From Conexibacter sp. CPCC 205762 (GTDB taxonomy: Bacteria; Actinomycetota; Thermoleophilia; Solirubrobacterales; Solirubrobacteraceae): 64,000 bases of DNA. Position 1 is the stretch's first letter. Every line of letters starts with the position of its first letter. The translations under genes were made by a program, and so were the position numbers. The notes under the pieces were generated by a model. It worked only from the letters and a program-made list of their open reading frames with translations, ran no database searches and was not told the origin of the DNA. The stretch lies in assembly GCF_030646155.1 (NCBI RefSeq), contig NZ_JAUTDN010000020.1:1-64000 (forward strand), read 5' to 3'. Below are positions 24,414 through 32,739 of this stretch, piece by piece.

Positions 24414-24420
24414 CGGCTAA

Positions 24421-24426
24421 AGACTA
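24421..24426 (-). promoter_or_regulatory. -10 element of a probably leaderless transcript (AarF gene)
   Basis: On the minus strand TAGTCT, 7 nt, then ATG at 24413; no Shine-Dalgarno. Confidence 0.6.
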
Positions 24427-24500
24427 GTGGCGTCTCCAGCGACGCTCACCCGATCGGGCTTGCGTCACCGGAAACACCACTGATGGCCCGCGCAGTCAGC

Positions 24501-24524
24501 CCGCCGGCTGCGGTCAGCCGGCGG
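24501..24524. terminator. Hairpin at the end of the MBL hydrolase gene
   Basis: CCGCCGGCTG (24501-24510) and CAGCCGGCGG (24515-24524) form a perfect 10-bp stem with a 4-nt loop overlapping the last codons and stop (24514). A likely terminator for the minus-strand gene. Confidence 0.55.
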
Positions 24525-25269
24525 TCTCGACCTTCGAGCCGGGGACGATGTCGTCGCTGCCGTCGGGCCAGCGGACCCACGCCTTGTGGCCGCCGTCGTA
24601 GTCGTCGCCGAGCAGGATCAGCGTCGCCGGCTCGCCGAGCGCCGTGCACTGCTGCTGGCCCTCCGGGTCGACGCCGCTCCAGACGCGCACGAATCTGTTG
24701 CTCTCCTGCTCGGCGCCGATCGTCGTCGGGTCGGTGTGGCCGGGATGGACGGGCGTGTCGGCCGGCAGTCTCAGCAGCGTCTCCATGATCGACGCCTTGA
24801 TGTCGGCGTAGGTCGTGTGGTCGGGCCCGCGGACGCCGCCGACCGAGCCCTTGAAGAGCGTGTCGCCGGTGAAGAGCGCCTGCTGGCTGCCGTCGCTGAC
24901 CAGCAGCGCGACCATCCCGGAGGTGTGGCCGGGCGTGTGCAGCACGTCGACCCTCAGGCCGCCGACGGAGAGCGGCTCGCCGGGGACGAGGTCGCCGGTC
25001 GCCTGCGGCACGAGCGCGCGCTCGTTGGGGTGGATCAGGACCGGCGTGCCGGGGTGGCGCTCCAGCACCTTGTCGAGGTCGCTGACGTGGTCCCAGTGGT
25101 GATGCGTCAGCAGGATCGAGACGAGCGTCAGCCGCTCGCGCTCGATCGTGTCGAGCAGCGGCTCCAGTCTGCCGCCGGCGTCGATCAGCACCGCGGACCC
25201 GTCGGGGCCGTCCGCGACGAGGTACGTGTTGGTGAGGAAGTCGTCGGACATGGTGCGTTCGAGGATCAT
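24514..25269 (-). CDS. MBL-fold metallo-hydrolase (glyoxalase II-like)
   Basis: Metallo-beta-lactamase-fold hydrolase of 251 residues. The zinc motif THHHWDH, a second histidine in LHTPGHTSG, the bridging Asp in LFTGDTLFKG and the last His in VHPGHTD are all present, as in glyoxalase II-like thioester hydrolases. After the core is an extra C-terminal stretch (TLILLGDDYDGGHKAWVRWPDG) outside the usual fold. Start at ATG 25269: on the minus strand TAAAGT lies exactly 7 nt upstream, indicating leaderless translation; the longer frame would run through that box. Confidence 0.88.
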   Translation of the reverse strand: MILERTMSDDFLTNTYLVADGPDGSAVLIDAGGRLEPLLDTIERERLTLVSILLTHHHWDHVSDLDKVLERHPGTPVLIHPNERALVPQATGDLVPGEPLSVGGLRVDVLHTPGHTSGMVALLVSDGSQQALFTGDTLFKGSVGGVRGPDHTTYADIKASIMETLLRLPADTPVHPGHTDPTTIGAEQESNRFVRVWSGVDPEGQQQCTALGEPATLILLGDDYDGGHKAWVRWPDGSDDIVPGSKVETAG

Positions 25270-25276
25270 GCCTCCC

Positions 25277-25282
25277 ACTTTA
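25277..25282 (-). promoter_or_regulatory. -10 element of a probably leaderless transcript (MBL hydrolase)
   Basis: On the minus strand TAAAGT, 7 nt, ATG at 25269. It decides the start codon. Confidence 0.6.
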
Positions 25283-25350
25283 AACGCCACGGGGGCGAGC
25301 GCCGCAAACGCGGCGCCCGCCCCTCGGCTCAATCGCGGCTCAGCGCTCGA

Positions 25351-28227
25351 TCAGCGCAGTCTGATCGCGAGCTTGACCGTCTTGGTCGTCTTCGCGCCGG
25401 TGGCGTTTCTGAGCGCGTAGGTCGCCGTCGCGGAGACCTTCGCGCGTCTGCCGAGCGCTCTTCTGGCCGCTCTCGTCAGCGTGACGACGAGCGTCTTGCG
25501 GCCTCTGGCGCCGACCGCGACCTTCGCTCTGCCGAGCACGACCGTCTTCTTGCCGAGCTTGACGCGCAGCGTGACGGTGCCGGTCACTCTCGCGGCCGAT
25601 CTGTTGGCGAGCACGAAGCGGACCTTGCCGCCCTTCGTCGCCGCGCTCTTGGCGACCGTCACCTTGATCGCGACTCTTCTGGCGGCGGGCGCTCTGCTCT
25701 CCTCCGGCGGCGTCTGCGCCGGCGGGTTGGAGATCGGCGGCGCCGGGACCTCGATCACGGGATCTCTCGGCGTCGCGCCGGGCACGTACTTGAGCGCCGG
25801 GGCGGTCGTCGTCTGCGGCCGCGGGCCGCTGACCTGCTCGAGCGCGTAGCCCATGCCGAGGACCTGCGGATCGGCCCACTCGCGGCCCATCAGCTGCATC
25901 GTCATCGGGTCGCCGTGGGGGTTGAAGCCGACCGGCACGATCGACGTCGGCAGGCCGGGGCCCTGCGTCAGCACGCCGGTCGCGCGGTCGGAGCCGTTGT
26001 GCGAGCCGGCGCCGTCGTTGTCCCAGACGTCGCTGAGGAAGCCCGGGTAGACGATCGCGTCGACGCCGTTGTCGTCCATCCATCTGCCGATCACGGCGCG
26101 GTACGCGGCACGGTAGGCGAGCAGTCTGGCGCTGTTCTCGTCGTCGTAGCCGGTCGCCGTGCCGCCGGAGCGGTTGTACGGCAGGTTTCTCGGCGACTGC
26201 AGGATCCCCGCGGCGTTGGCGAACGGGAACTCGGGGCTGCCCTCGATGTAGCGCTCCCAGCCCTCGACGTTCGGGTTGCCGCCTCTGGCCGTGTTGGTCG
26301 GGGCGCTCGGCTGCGCGGTCATCTCGACCACTCTCGCGCCAGCCGTGGTGAACAGCGACAGCTTGTCTCTGATCGCGCCGGCGGTGCCGTCGTCGGCGGC
26401 GTAGCCCGTGAACGCGGCCGGCAGGTAGCCGATCGTCTTGCCTCTCAGCGCGTTCGCGTCGAGGTAGGCGGTCCAGTCGGCCGGCTTGTGCGCGTCGGCG
26501 TCTCTCGTCAGCTCGTCGCCCGGGTCGGTGCCCGCGACGACGTTGAGGATGCCGGCGATGTCGGAGACGGTGCGGGCGATCGTGCCCGCGTAGTCGGTCG
26601 CCCACGTCAGCGGCATCACGCCGGCGGCGCTCTGCATGCCGTCGGTGCCGCGGAAGGTCGCCAGGCCGGCGCCGGTCGACGGCGCGTACAGCGAGACGCC
26701 GGTCTGCGTGCCCATCGCGAACGCGGCCATGCTGGTCGCGACCGAGACGGCCGAGCCGCCGGAGGAGCCGAGCGACGACTTCGACGGCTTGAAGGCGTTC
26801 CAGACCTGGCCGAAGCTGGAGTCGCTCATGCTGCCGGAGTTGGCGAACTGCGACAGGTTGGCCTTGCCGAGGATGACCGCGCCGGCGTCGCGCAGCTTGC
26901 CGACCTGGAAGGCATCGTCGTGCGGGATGTAGCCGGTGAGCGCGGCGGTGCCGTCGGTCGTCGGCATGTCCTTCGTGTCGTAGAGGTCCTTGATCGCGAC
27001 CGGGACGCCGAGCACGGCGCTTCTCTTGCCGGCGGCGCGCGCCTCGTCGGCGGCCTTCGCCTGCGCCATCGCGTCGTCGGCGACGGTGATGAAGGCGTGG
27101 AAGCCGAACTGGCCGGTGTCGTACGCGCCGATGCGGTCGAGGTAGGCGCGCGTGATCTCCTGCGAGGTCGTCACGCCGGCGGTCATGTCCGCCTGCAGCT
27201 GCGTCAGCGACTTGCCGACGACGTCGTAGGCGACGCTGGTCGTCGGCTCGGCCGGCTTCTCCGGCGCGGCGATCGCGAGCGGCTTGGCGGCGCACTCGGC
27301 GGTCGCGAAGCCGGGGATCGTCACCGCCGTCAGGTCCCAGTTGGCGATCGAGCAGATCTGCGCGCTGGAGAGGCCGCCGAGGTCGGGCGCCGCGGCCAGT
27401 CTCGCGGCGGCGGTGCTGACGGTCGTCACCTCCTGGCCGGCGGTGCCGCTCGTCTCTCTGAGGCCGACGACGAAGTAGCGCACGAGCGATCTCGTCTCGC
27501 CCGGTCTCAGCGTCAGCTCGTCGTTGAAGCCGTAGAAGTTGGCCTGCTGGCCGGTCGTCGCCAGCGGCGTCAGGAACGGGTCGCGCTGGAAGTCGCCGAC
27601 GCCGGTGAAGCCGGCGAACGGCGCCGGCGTGCCGAGCACGACCGCCGACGGGGAGTTGGCGCTGTAGCCGGGCGTCGGCGTGGCGATCGTGACCCACGAG
27701 TCGTCGGTGCCGATCGTCGTGTCGCCGCTGGAGCTGCCGACGACCGAGCTCTGCGTGTTGCCTCTGGCGAGGCCGAGCACGCCGCCGAAGGAGACGTCGA
27801 TCGTGACGTCTCTGTCACCGCTGTTGGAGAAGGTGTCGAAGAAGCGGGCGTAGTTGCCGCTGCGTCTGATCAGCAGGTCGCGCGAGAGGACGACGTCCCC
27901 GAGCCGCACGGGCTTGGTCGTCGAGAACCACTCGGCGCCGTCGAAGCGCAGGCCGAACCCGCGCATCAGCTCGCCGTTGAAGCGCGGCGCCGGCTCCGAG
28001 TCGACGGCGACGCGGATGCCGCCGAAGCCGTAGACGGCGTTGCTGCCGGCGGCGTTGAGCGAGCCGGTGTCGAGGCCCGGGGCGGCGCTGTCGGCGACGG
28101 ACCACGAGGCGCCGTTGGCGGAGGTGACGTAGTTGATCGCCGAGGCCGGCGCAGCGGCGATGCCGGCGGCGAGGGCGGCCGTCGCGGCGGCGGCGACGGC
28201 GGGTATCGGGGTGCGGGTGCGACGCAA
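25351..28227 (-). CDS. Large secreted amidase-signature protein
   Basis: Exported protein of 958 residues. A signal peptide (AAAATAALAAGIAAAPASA) precedes about 300 residues of unknown extracellular sequence. An amidase-signature domain follows, with catalytic Lys in GVPVAIKDLYD and the Ser loop SLGSSGGSAVS. The nucleophile region reads MGTQTGVSLYAPS, differing from the common GTDTGGSIR form. The C-terminal 150 residues (PPAQTPPEESRAPAARRVAIK onward) form an Ig-like or Lys/Arg-rich beta domain common in secreted proteins of this group. TTG start, supported by AAGGAG 5 nt upstream. Arginine is encoded mostly by AGA here, more than in neighbouring genes. Confidence 0.85.
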   Translation of the reverse strand: MRRTRTPIPAVAAAATAALAAGIAAAPASAINYVTSANGASWSVADSAAPGLDTGSLNAAGSNAVYGFGGIRVAVDSEPAPRFNGELMRGFGLRFDGAEWFSTTKPVRLGDVVLSRDLLIRRSGNYARFFDTFSNSGDRDVTIDVSFGGVLGLARGNTQSSVVGSSSGDTTIGTDDSWVTIATPTPGYSANSPSAVVLGTPAPFAGFTGVGDFQRDPFLTPLATTGQQANFYGFNDELTLRPGETRSLVRYFVVGLRETSGTAGQEVTTVSTAAARLAAAPDLGGLSSAQICSIANWDLTAVTIPGFATAECAAKPLAIAAPEKPAEPTTSVAYDVVGKSLTQLQADMTAGVTTSQEITRAYLDRIGAYDTGQFGFHAFITVADDAMAQAKAADEARAAGKRSAVLGVPVAIKDLYDTKDMPTTDGTAALTGYIPHDDAFQVGKLRDAGAVILGKANLSQFANSGSMSDSSFGQVWNAFKPSKSSLGSSGGSAVSVATSMAAFAMGTQTGVSLYAPSTGAGLATFRGTDGMQSAAGVMPLTWATDYAGTIARTVSDIAGILNVVAGTDPGDELTRDADAHKPADWTAYLDANALRGKTIGYLPAAFTGYAADDGTAGAIRDKLSLFTTAGARVVEMTAQPSAPTNTARGGNPNVEGWERYIEGSPEFPFANAAGILQSPRNLPYNRSGGTATGYDDENSARLLAYRAAYRAVIGRWMDDNGVDAIVYPGFLSDVWDNDGAGSHNGSDRATGVLTQGPGLPTSIVPVGFNPHGDPMTMQLMGREWADPQVLGMGYALEQVSGPRPQTTTAPALKYVPGATPRDPVIEVPAPPISNPPAQTPPEESRAPAARRVAIKVTVAKSAATKGGKVRFVLANRSAARVTGTVTLRVKLGKKTVVLGRAKVAVGARGRKTLVVTLTRAARRALGRRAKVSATATYALRNATGAKTTKTVKLAIRLR

Positions 28228-28348
28228 CGAGACTCCTTCTCAGGTGGACCGTCGACCCTAAGGAGGCGCCTCTCCCGGAACCATGGACCGGCGGTAGGAA
28301 GCTCCGCCACCCCCTTCGACCGCCGGTCGAAGCGCTCCGCAGCGGCGC

Positions 28349-28354
28349 TACGCT
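28349..28354 (+). promoter_or_regulatory. -10 element of a probably leaderless transcript (glyoxalase I)
   Basis: TACGCT, 7 nt, ATG at 28362. Confidence 0.6.
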
Positions 28355-28361
28355 GGGCCTC

Positions 28362-28754
28362 ATGCCGCTCATCCACACCTGTTACCGGATCTTCGAGATC
28401 GATCGCTCGGTCGCCTTCTACGAGGCGCTCGGCTTCGAGGAGGTCCGGCGCGTCCCGATCCGCGACGAGGCGATCAACGTCTTCCTGAACATGCCCGGCG
28501 ACGAGGGCGACGGCCCGCGGCTGGAGCTGACGTACAACATCGGCCGCAGCGAGCCGTACGAGATCGGCACCGGCTACGGCCACATCGCGATCACCGCGGG
28601 CGACCTCGACGCGACGCTGGAGCAGCTGCGGCGGCAGGGGATCGAGCCGGAGAAGCCGCCGTACAGCATCCGCGAGGGCGGCTCGCGGATCTGCTTCGTG
28701 CGCGACCCGGACGGCTACCGCGTCGAGATCATCGAGCGGGTCGACCAGCGCTGA
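28362..28754 (+). CDS. gloA: Glyoxalase I (lactoylglutathione lyase-like VOC protein)
   Basis: Cytosolic metalloenzyme of 130 residues, one VOC unit pair, isomerising a hemithioacetal of methylglyoxal with a thiol. The four metal ligands are visible: His5 (MPLIHTCYRI), Glu in RLELTYN, His in YGHIAI and Glu in YRVEIIER. Substrate-side block NIGRSEPYEIGTGYGH matches GloA. Since actinobacteria often lack glutathione, the thiol partner may be mycothiol (inference). Followed 25 bp later by a small gene on the same strand. Confidence 0.92.
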   Translation: MPLIHTCYRIFEIDRSVAFYEALGFEEVRRVPIRDEAINVFLNMPGDEGDGPRLELTYNIGRSEPYEIGTGYGHIAITAGDLDATLEQLRRQGIEPEKPPYSIREGGSRICFVRDPDGYRVEIIERVDQR

Positions 28755-28779
28755 ACGGCGCGCTACCCTGCTGAGCACG

Positions 28780-29106
28780 ATGGCCGACACGAGCAAAGTC
28801 GCGAAGAACCTCGAGCGCTTCGCCCAGGCGATCGCCGCCCACGACCGTGAGAACCCGACGCACACCGCGTTCGGGATCGGCATGGCCCACTTCGACATCG
28901 AGCGGCTCGGATTCGAGGAGGGCGAGGAGATCCTCCCCGGCATCACGATCCAGACCGACTCGGGCACCTCCGGCAACTTCCGCGTGCTGTGCGACGGCCA
29001 GCACGACAACGAGCTGGAAGAGGCCGAGGAGGACGTGGTCGACGCGGTCGCCACGACGACCGTCGGCGGCGGCGTCAGCAGCGACCTCGAGCGCCGCTCC
29101 TTCTAG
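28780..29106 (+). CDS. Small acidic hypothetical protein
   Basis: A 108-residue protein I do not recognise. It opens with a basic/amphipathic helix (SKVAKNLERFAQAIAAHDRENP), then HTAFGIGMAHFDIERLGFEEGEEILPGITI, then a strongly acidic patch (NELEEAEEDVVDAVA) and a Gly-rich end. No signal peptide or membrane segment. Codon use and G+C at third positions match neighbouring real genes, and TACCCT 10 nt before the ATG is a possible -10 box. It may share a transcript with gloA. Confidence 0.65.
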   Translation: MADTSKVAKNLERFAQAIAAHDRENPTHTAFGIGMAHFDIERLGFEEGEEILPGITIQTDSGTSGNFRVLCDGQHDNELEEAEEDVVDAVATTTVGGGVSSDLERRSF

Positions 29107-29180
29107 GGGCGGCGCCATGGCAGCGCCCGCCGGCCGACGGCGGGCGCAGCGCGCCCAGCCGCGGGCCTCTGCGCGCGCCC

Positions 29181-29774
29181 TTACTCGTCCAGCTCGAACA
29201 GCAGCGCGACGGCGGTCGCCTCGCGCGCTCGCGCGTGGCTGCTGCCGTTGCCGTCGTCGATCCGCCTGGCAGACGCCTGCTCGACCTGCTCCAGCTTGCG
29301 CGACCAGCGCTCCAGCAGCGTGACCAGCTGTCTGCGACCGCGCTCGTCCAGTGTCAGGGCACGCGCGCCGGCCCGCGCCTCGACCGCGTCGAAGCCGCCA
29401 CGGGCGAGCGCGCCGTGGGCGTCGTCGAGCAGCCGTGCGGCGATCGCCTCGGGCGTCGAGCGGTCGGCGGGCGAGGCGCGGCGGGTGCGCCGCCTGCGCG
29501 GCATGTCGAGCGCGGCGCGGGCGCGGTAGTGGTGCTCGATCGCGCCGCGTCGCTGGGTCCGCGTCGCCAACTCGATGAAGCCGAGCTGCTCGAGCCGTCT
29601 GACGTGGTAGCTGACGGTCCCGAGCGGGATCTCCAGCTCACCGGCCAGCTCGACCGGGCTCGCCAGCTCGCGTTCCTGCAGCAGCTCGAGGATCCGCACC
29701 CGCGTCGGGTGCGAGAGCGCCTTCACGACGCGCGCGTCGACGGCGTCGGGCGGCTCGGACAGCGGCATGTTCAC
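29181..29774 (-). CDS. ArsR-type winged-helix transcriptional regulator
   Basis: Regulator of 197 residues. The ArsR/HTH_20 domain occupies the N-terminal third: ARVVKALSHPTRVRILELLQERE, SPVELAGELEIPLGTVSYHVRRLEQLGFIEL. The C-terminal half carries an Arg-rich segment (MPRRRRTRRASPADR) and a long helix, not metal-binding cysteines, so it is unlikely to be a metal sensor. GTG 29774 is preferred because AGGAGG lies 6 nt upstream; the ATG two codons later is the alternative. A 17-bp perfect hairpin lies about 30 bp upstream. Confidence 0.82.
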   Translation of the reverse strand: MNMPLSEPPDAVDARVVKALSHPTRVRILELLQERELASPVELAGELEIPLGTVSYHVRRLEQLGFIELATRTQRRGAIEHHYRARAALDMPRRRRTRRASPADRSTPEAIAARLLDDAHGALARGGFDAVEARAGARALTLDERGRRQLVTLLERWSRKLEQVEQASARRIDDGNGSSHARAREATAVALLFELDE

Positions 29775-29802
29775 GGACGGCCTCCTGCTCGCTCCGATGA
29801 CG

Positions 29803-29844
29803 GCAGCGGCTGTCGCGCGGGCGCGTTCGCGCGACAGCCGCTGC
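29803..29844. promoter_or_regulatory. Long perfect hairpin upstream of the ArsR-type gene
   Basis: GCAGCGGCTGTCGCGCG (29803-29819) and CGCGCGACAGCCGCTGC (29828-29844) form a 17-bp perfect stem with an 8-nt loop, immediately upstream of the regulator's ribosome site. It may be an operator or a leader hairpin. Confidence 0.55.
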
Positions 29845-30040
29845 TGCGGGCGGCCCAGACCGACGTGCGGCCTGCCTGGGCCGCCCTGCAACGCTCGTGC
29901 ACCGTTGTCGCCCTCGCTAGCAAACGTCGACCGCTGCGGGAGGTGCGGCCAAGCCAGCGTGCTCATGCGCTTGGAAGGGGGTGCGCATGCAGCACCACGA
30001 CGTTCGCTGGGGGATGTGCGAACGCCGCGTGATGGGCGGA

Positions 30041-30424
30041 TAAAACGGCGGCAGCGAGGCTGTCATCGCCGCGAATGCTTGGCATGCGAGCGCCCGCTCG
30101 CAAGGGCCAGAACAAAGAGTTCAGTACTGAATAATGGCGTACTGAGGGCGACTATTCAGCATGCTGAACTGCGCAAACACTCTTCACCGGTGAAGCCTAC
30201 CAGGTCAATCTGAGATGTCAGAAAGCTGACGCATAAACCTTTTTCCACTTCCGGACGCTCGTTCACCGCCGATCGGCGGTATCCGCTTCTCCAGACACCG
30301 CGGCGTTTTTCGGGTTGGAAAGCAACGCTGCCCCGCAGGCGCCCGAAATCCGCAACGGGCGCGTCGGCGCTCTCCTCAGCTTCACCGAGGAATGGTGAAG
30401 ACGCGCCAGTCTTCGCGCGTCAGG
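30041..30424. other. Non-coding region with an array of palindromes
   Basis: I see no gene between 29845 and 30424. G+C falls below that of the flanks from about 30110 to 30260. It contains TTCAGTACTGAA (30120-30131), TTCAGCATGCTGAA (30155-30168), CTTCACCGGTGAAG (30182-30195), ACCGCCGATCGGCGGT (30265-30280) and CTTCACC-N7-GGTGAAG (30380-30400). Three of these share a TTCA...TGAA frame, suggesting repeated binding sites for one regulator. The last may act as a terminator for the minus-strand gene ending at 30425. CTTTTT at 30239-30244 follows a weak GTCAG/CTGAC hairpin. Confidence 0.6.
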
Positions 30425-32032
30425 TCAGAGGTCGGCGGCGCGGGGCGCTACGGGCAGCAGAACCCCAGGATTCAGGATCCCGGCGGGGTCGACGGCCGCC
30501 TTGGCGCCTCGAAGCGCCACCGCGAACGGCTCCGGGCGCTGGCGGTCGTACCACGGGCGATGATCGCGGCCGACCGCGTGGTGATGCGTGATCGTGCCGC
30601 CGGCCGCGTCGATCGCGTCGCCGGCGACCTGCTTGATCGCGTCCCACGTCTCCAGCTCGGCACCGCGCCGCACCGGCGCGACGACCGTGAAGTAGGGCGC
30701 GGCGCCGTCGGGGTAGACGTGCGTCACGCGGCAGCTGACGAGCCCGCCGCCGCACAGCTCGTCGACCTTCGCGCCGACCGCCGCCCGCACCGCCGCGACG
30801 AAGCCGTCGAACCGCTCCCACGTGATCGCCGTCTCGAAGGTCTCCGACAGCACGCCGATCGAGACCAGCACGTCACGCACGTACGGCGCGCGCAGGAACG
30901 CCTCGCGCCAGCTGCCGACGGCGCCGCCGCGCGCTCCCTCGGGCCGCTCGTCCCAGCTGCCGCCGGCCTCGCGGCAGAGCGCCAGCGCGCTCTCCAGCCG
31001 CGCGTCGACCGGCTCGTGCGCCGACTCGAAGCCGAGCACCAGCAGCGTCGCCGAGCCGTCGCCGGCGAACGTCAGCGCAGCCTCGCGCGCGTCGATCAGG
31101 CGGCAGTTCTCGGGCTGCAGGCCGGACTGCGCGAGCGCCCGCAGCGCCGCCGCGCCGGCCGTGAAGGAGGCGAAGCGGACCGCCCGCCCGGCGCGGTGCA
31201 GCGGCTTCGGGCGCAGCCGCACCCACGCCTCGGTGACGACGCCGAGCGTTCCCTCCGAGCCGAACAGCAGCCGGTCGGGGCTGGGGCCGGCGCCGGAGCC
31301 GGGCAGCCGCCGCGACTCCCACGTCCCCGCCGGCGCGATCGCCCGGACCGACTCGACGAGGTCGTCGATGTGCGTCGGCCCGGTCGCGAAGTGGCCGCCG
31401 GCGCGGGTGACGATCCAGCCGCCGAGCGTCGAGAACTGGAACGACTGCGGGTAGTGGCGCAGCGTCAGCCCGTGCGGCGCGAGCTGCGCCTCCAGCGCCG
31501 GTCCGAGCACGCCGGCCTGAAAGCGCGCCGCGCGCGAGACGGGATCGACCTCGAGCAGCCGGTCGAGCCCGGTCAGGTCGAGCGAGACCGCCCCGGCGAA
31601 GCCGTCGCCGACGCGCGCCTCGACGCCGCCGACGACGCTCGTGCCGCCGCCGAACGGGATCACCGCGACGTTCGCGCCGGCCGCCCACTCCAGCACCTGC
31701 TCGACCTCGCGCTCGTCGCGCGGCCGCGCGACGAGGTCGGGCGGGTGGTCGAAGCGGCCGCGAAAGGCGCGCACGACGTCGCGGTAGGCGCGGCCGTAGG
31801 TGTGGCGGACGCGCGCCGGCAGGTCGTCGGCCCACAGTCCCGGGCGTGCATTCGCGGGCGCGCGCACGCGCGGGTCGGACAAGACGACCGCGGCGAGCGC
31901 GACCGCCGGCTCGGGCTGCGGATCGCCGAAGCCGAGGTGCTGCGCCATCCCGGCGGCCGCCGCGCGCAGCTGCTCGGGCGGCAGCGCCTCGTCCTCCCAG
32001 CCCCAGCCCCAGTGGTTGCGCTCGCGCGCCAT
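30425..32032 (-). CDS. FAD-binding oxidase, alkyldihydroxyacetonephosphate synthase-like
   Basis: Flavoenzyme of 535 residues of the VAO/AGPS group. The FAD-binding PP-loop is VIPFGGGTSVVGG, with YPQSFQFSTLGGWIVTRAGGHFATG and LFGSEGTLGVVTEAW further along, and the C-terminal active-site block THHHAVGRDHRPWY typical of alkylglycerone-phosphate synthase homologues. Actinobacterial members are probably lipid or alkyl-ether related dehydrogenases; the actual substrate is unknown. On the minus strand TAGGCT lies 6 nt before the ATG. Divergent from the Nudix gene with only 59 bp between. Confidence 0.88.
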   Translation of the reverse strand: MARERNHWGWGWEDEALPPEQLRAAAAGMAQHLGFGDPQPEPAVALAAVVLSDPRVRAPANARPGLWADDLPARVRHTYGRAYRDVVRAFRGRFDHPPDLVARPRDEREVEQVLEWAAGANVAVIPFGGGTSVVGGVEARVGDGFAGAVSLDLTGLDRLLEVDPVSRAARFQAGVLGPALEAQLAPHGLTLRHYPQSFQFSTLGGWIVTRAGGHFATGPTHIDDLVESVRAIAPAGTWESRRLPGSGAGPSPDRLLFGSEGTLGVVTEAWVRLRPKPLHRAGRAVRFASFTAGAAALRALAQSGLQPENCRLIDAREAALTFAGDGSATLLVLGFESAHEPVDARLESALALCREAGGSWDERPEGARGGAVGSWREAFLRAPYVRDVLVSIGVLSETFETAITWERFDGFVAAVRAAVGAKVDELCGGGLVSCRVTHVYPDGAAPYFTVVAPVRRGAELETWDAIKQVAGDAIDAAGGTITHHHAVGRDHRPWYDRQRPEPFAVALRGAKAAVDPAGILNPGVLLPVAPRAADL

Positions 32033-32038
32033 CGGGCG

Positions 32039-32044
32039 AGCCTA
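32039..32044 (-). promoter_or_regulatory. -10 element of a probably leaderless transcript (FAD oxidase)
   Basis: On the minus strand TAGGCT, 6 nt, ATG at 32032. Confidence 0.55.
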
Positions 32045-32078
32045 TCCGGGTCGGGCGCCCTCGTGCGCACCCTGCGGA

Positions 32079-32084
32079 TAGCCT
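32079..32084 (+). promoter_or_regulatory. -10 element of a probably leaderless transcript (Nudix)
   Basis: TAGCCT, 7 nt, GTG at 32092. It decides the Nudix start. Confidence 0.6.
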
Positions 32085-32091
32085 TCAGTGC

Positions 32092-32739
32092 GTGGCGCTG
32101 ACCCACGACATGCTCGCGCGCGGCCCCTGGTCCCCCGACCAGGTCACCTGCGCCTGGCGCGAGGACACCTTCGTGCCGGCCGCCGCCGACACCGCCGCCG
32201 CGGACGCGGCGCTGGCGAAGCTGCGCGAGCGCGGCTCGCCGAGCCATGACGGCCTCGCCGCCCGCCTGTCCGCGTTCGAGCAGCGCGACGGCGGCCTGCA
32301 ACTGGAGCTGCAGCCGGCGCGCTGGTCGCTGCGGCTGACCGGCAGCCTCGCGACCCGCAGCGTCTCCGTCCTCTGCGTCGTGCGTGACGCCGACGGCCGC
32401 TGGCTGGCCGGCCGTCGCGCCGCCTGGGTCGCCTCCTGGACCGGTCGTTGGACGCTCGGCGCCGGCGGCGCCGTCGAGGTCGGCGAATGCCCCGTCGACG
32501 CGATGACGCGCGAACTGGAGGAGGAGTGGTCGGTCGTGCCGGAGCGGCTGACGGTCGAGGCGCTGGCGGCGACGCCGAACGGCCTCGCCTTCCTCGTCGG
32601 GCTCGCCTGGCTGCCGGCCGGCGCCGTCGCCGTCCCCGACGACGAGCACGACGCCCACGCCTGGTGGCCGGCCGAGATCGACCGCTGGCCCGCCGAGGCC
32701 GACGAGACGGTGCGCCGGATGGCGGCGCTGCTCGCATGA
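32092..32739 (+). CDS. Nudix hydrolase
   Basis: Pyrophosphohydrolase of 215 residues. The Nudix box is GAVEVGECPVDAMTRELEEEWSV, matching the Gx5Ex7REUxEExGU pattern except for Ser in place of the last Gly. Before it is TRSVSVLCVVRDADGRWLAGRRAAWV, the usual first strands. The N-terminal 75 residues are not part of the fold. Nucleotide substrate unknown. The GTG start is chosen from the TAGCCT box 7 nt upstream. The stop overlaps the ATG of the DUF3817 gene. Confidence 0.85.
   Translation: MALTHDMLARGPWSPDQVTCAWREDTFVPAAADTAAADAALAKLRERGSPSHDGLAARLSAFEQRDGGLQLELQPARWSLRLTGSLATRSVSVLCVVRDADGRWLAGRRAAWVASWTGRWTLGAGGAVEVGECPVDAMTRELEEEWSVVPERLTVEALAATPNGLAFLVGLAWLPAGAVAVPDDEHDAHAWWPAEIDRWPAEADETVRRMAALLA

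Noticed and set aside
29987-30043. 18-codon ORF (MQHHDVRWGMCERRVMGG) with a GGAAGGGGG upstream
   Set aside because: Too short and with no conservation evidence; a purine run is not enough to call a gene.
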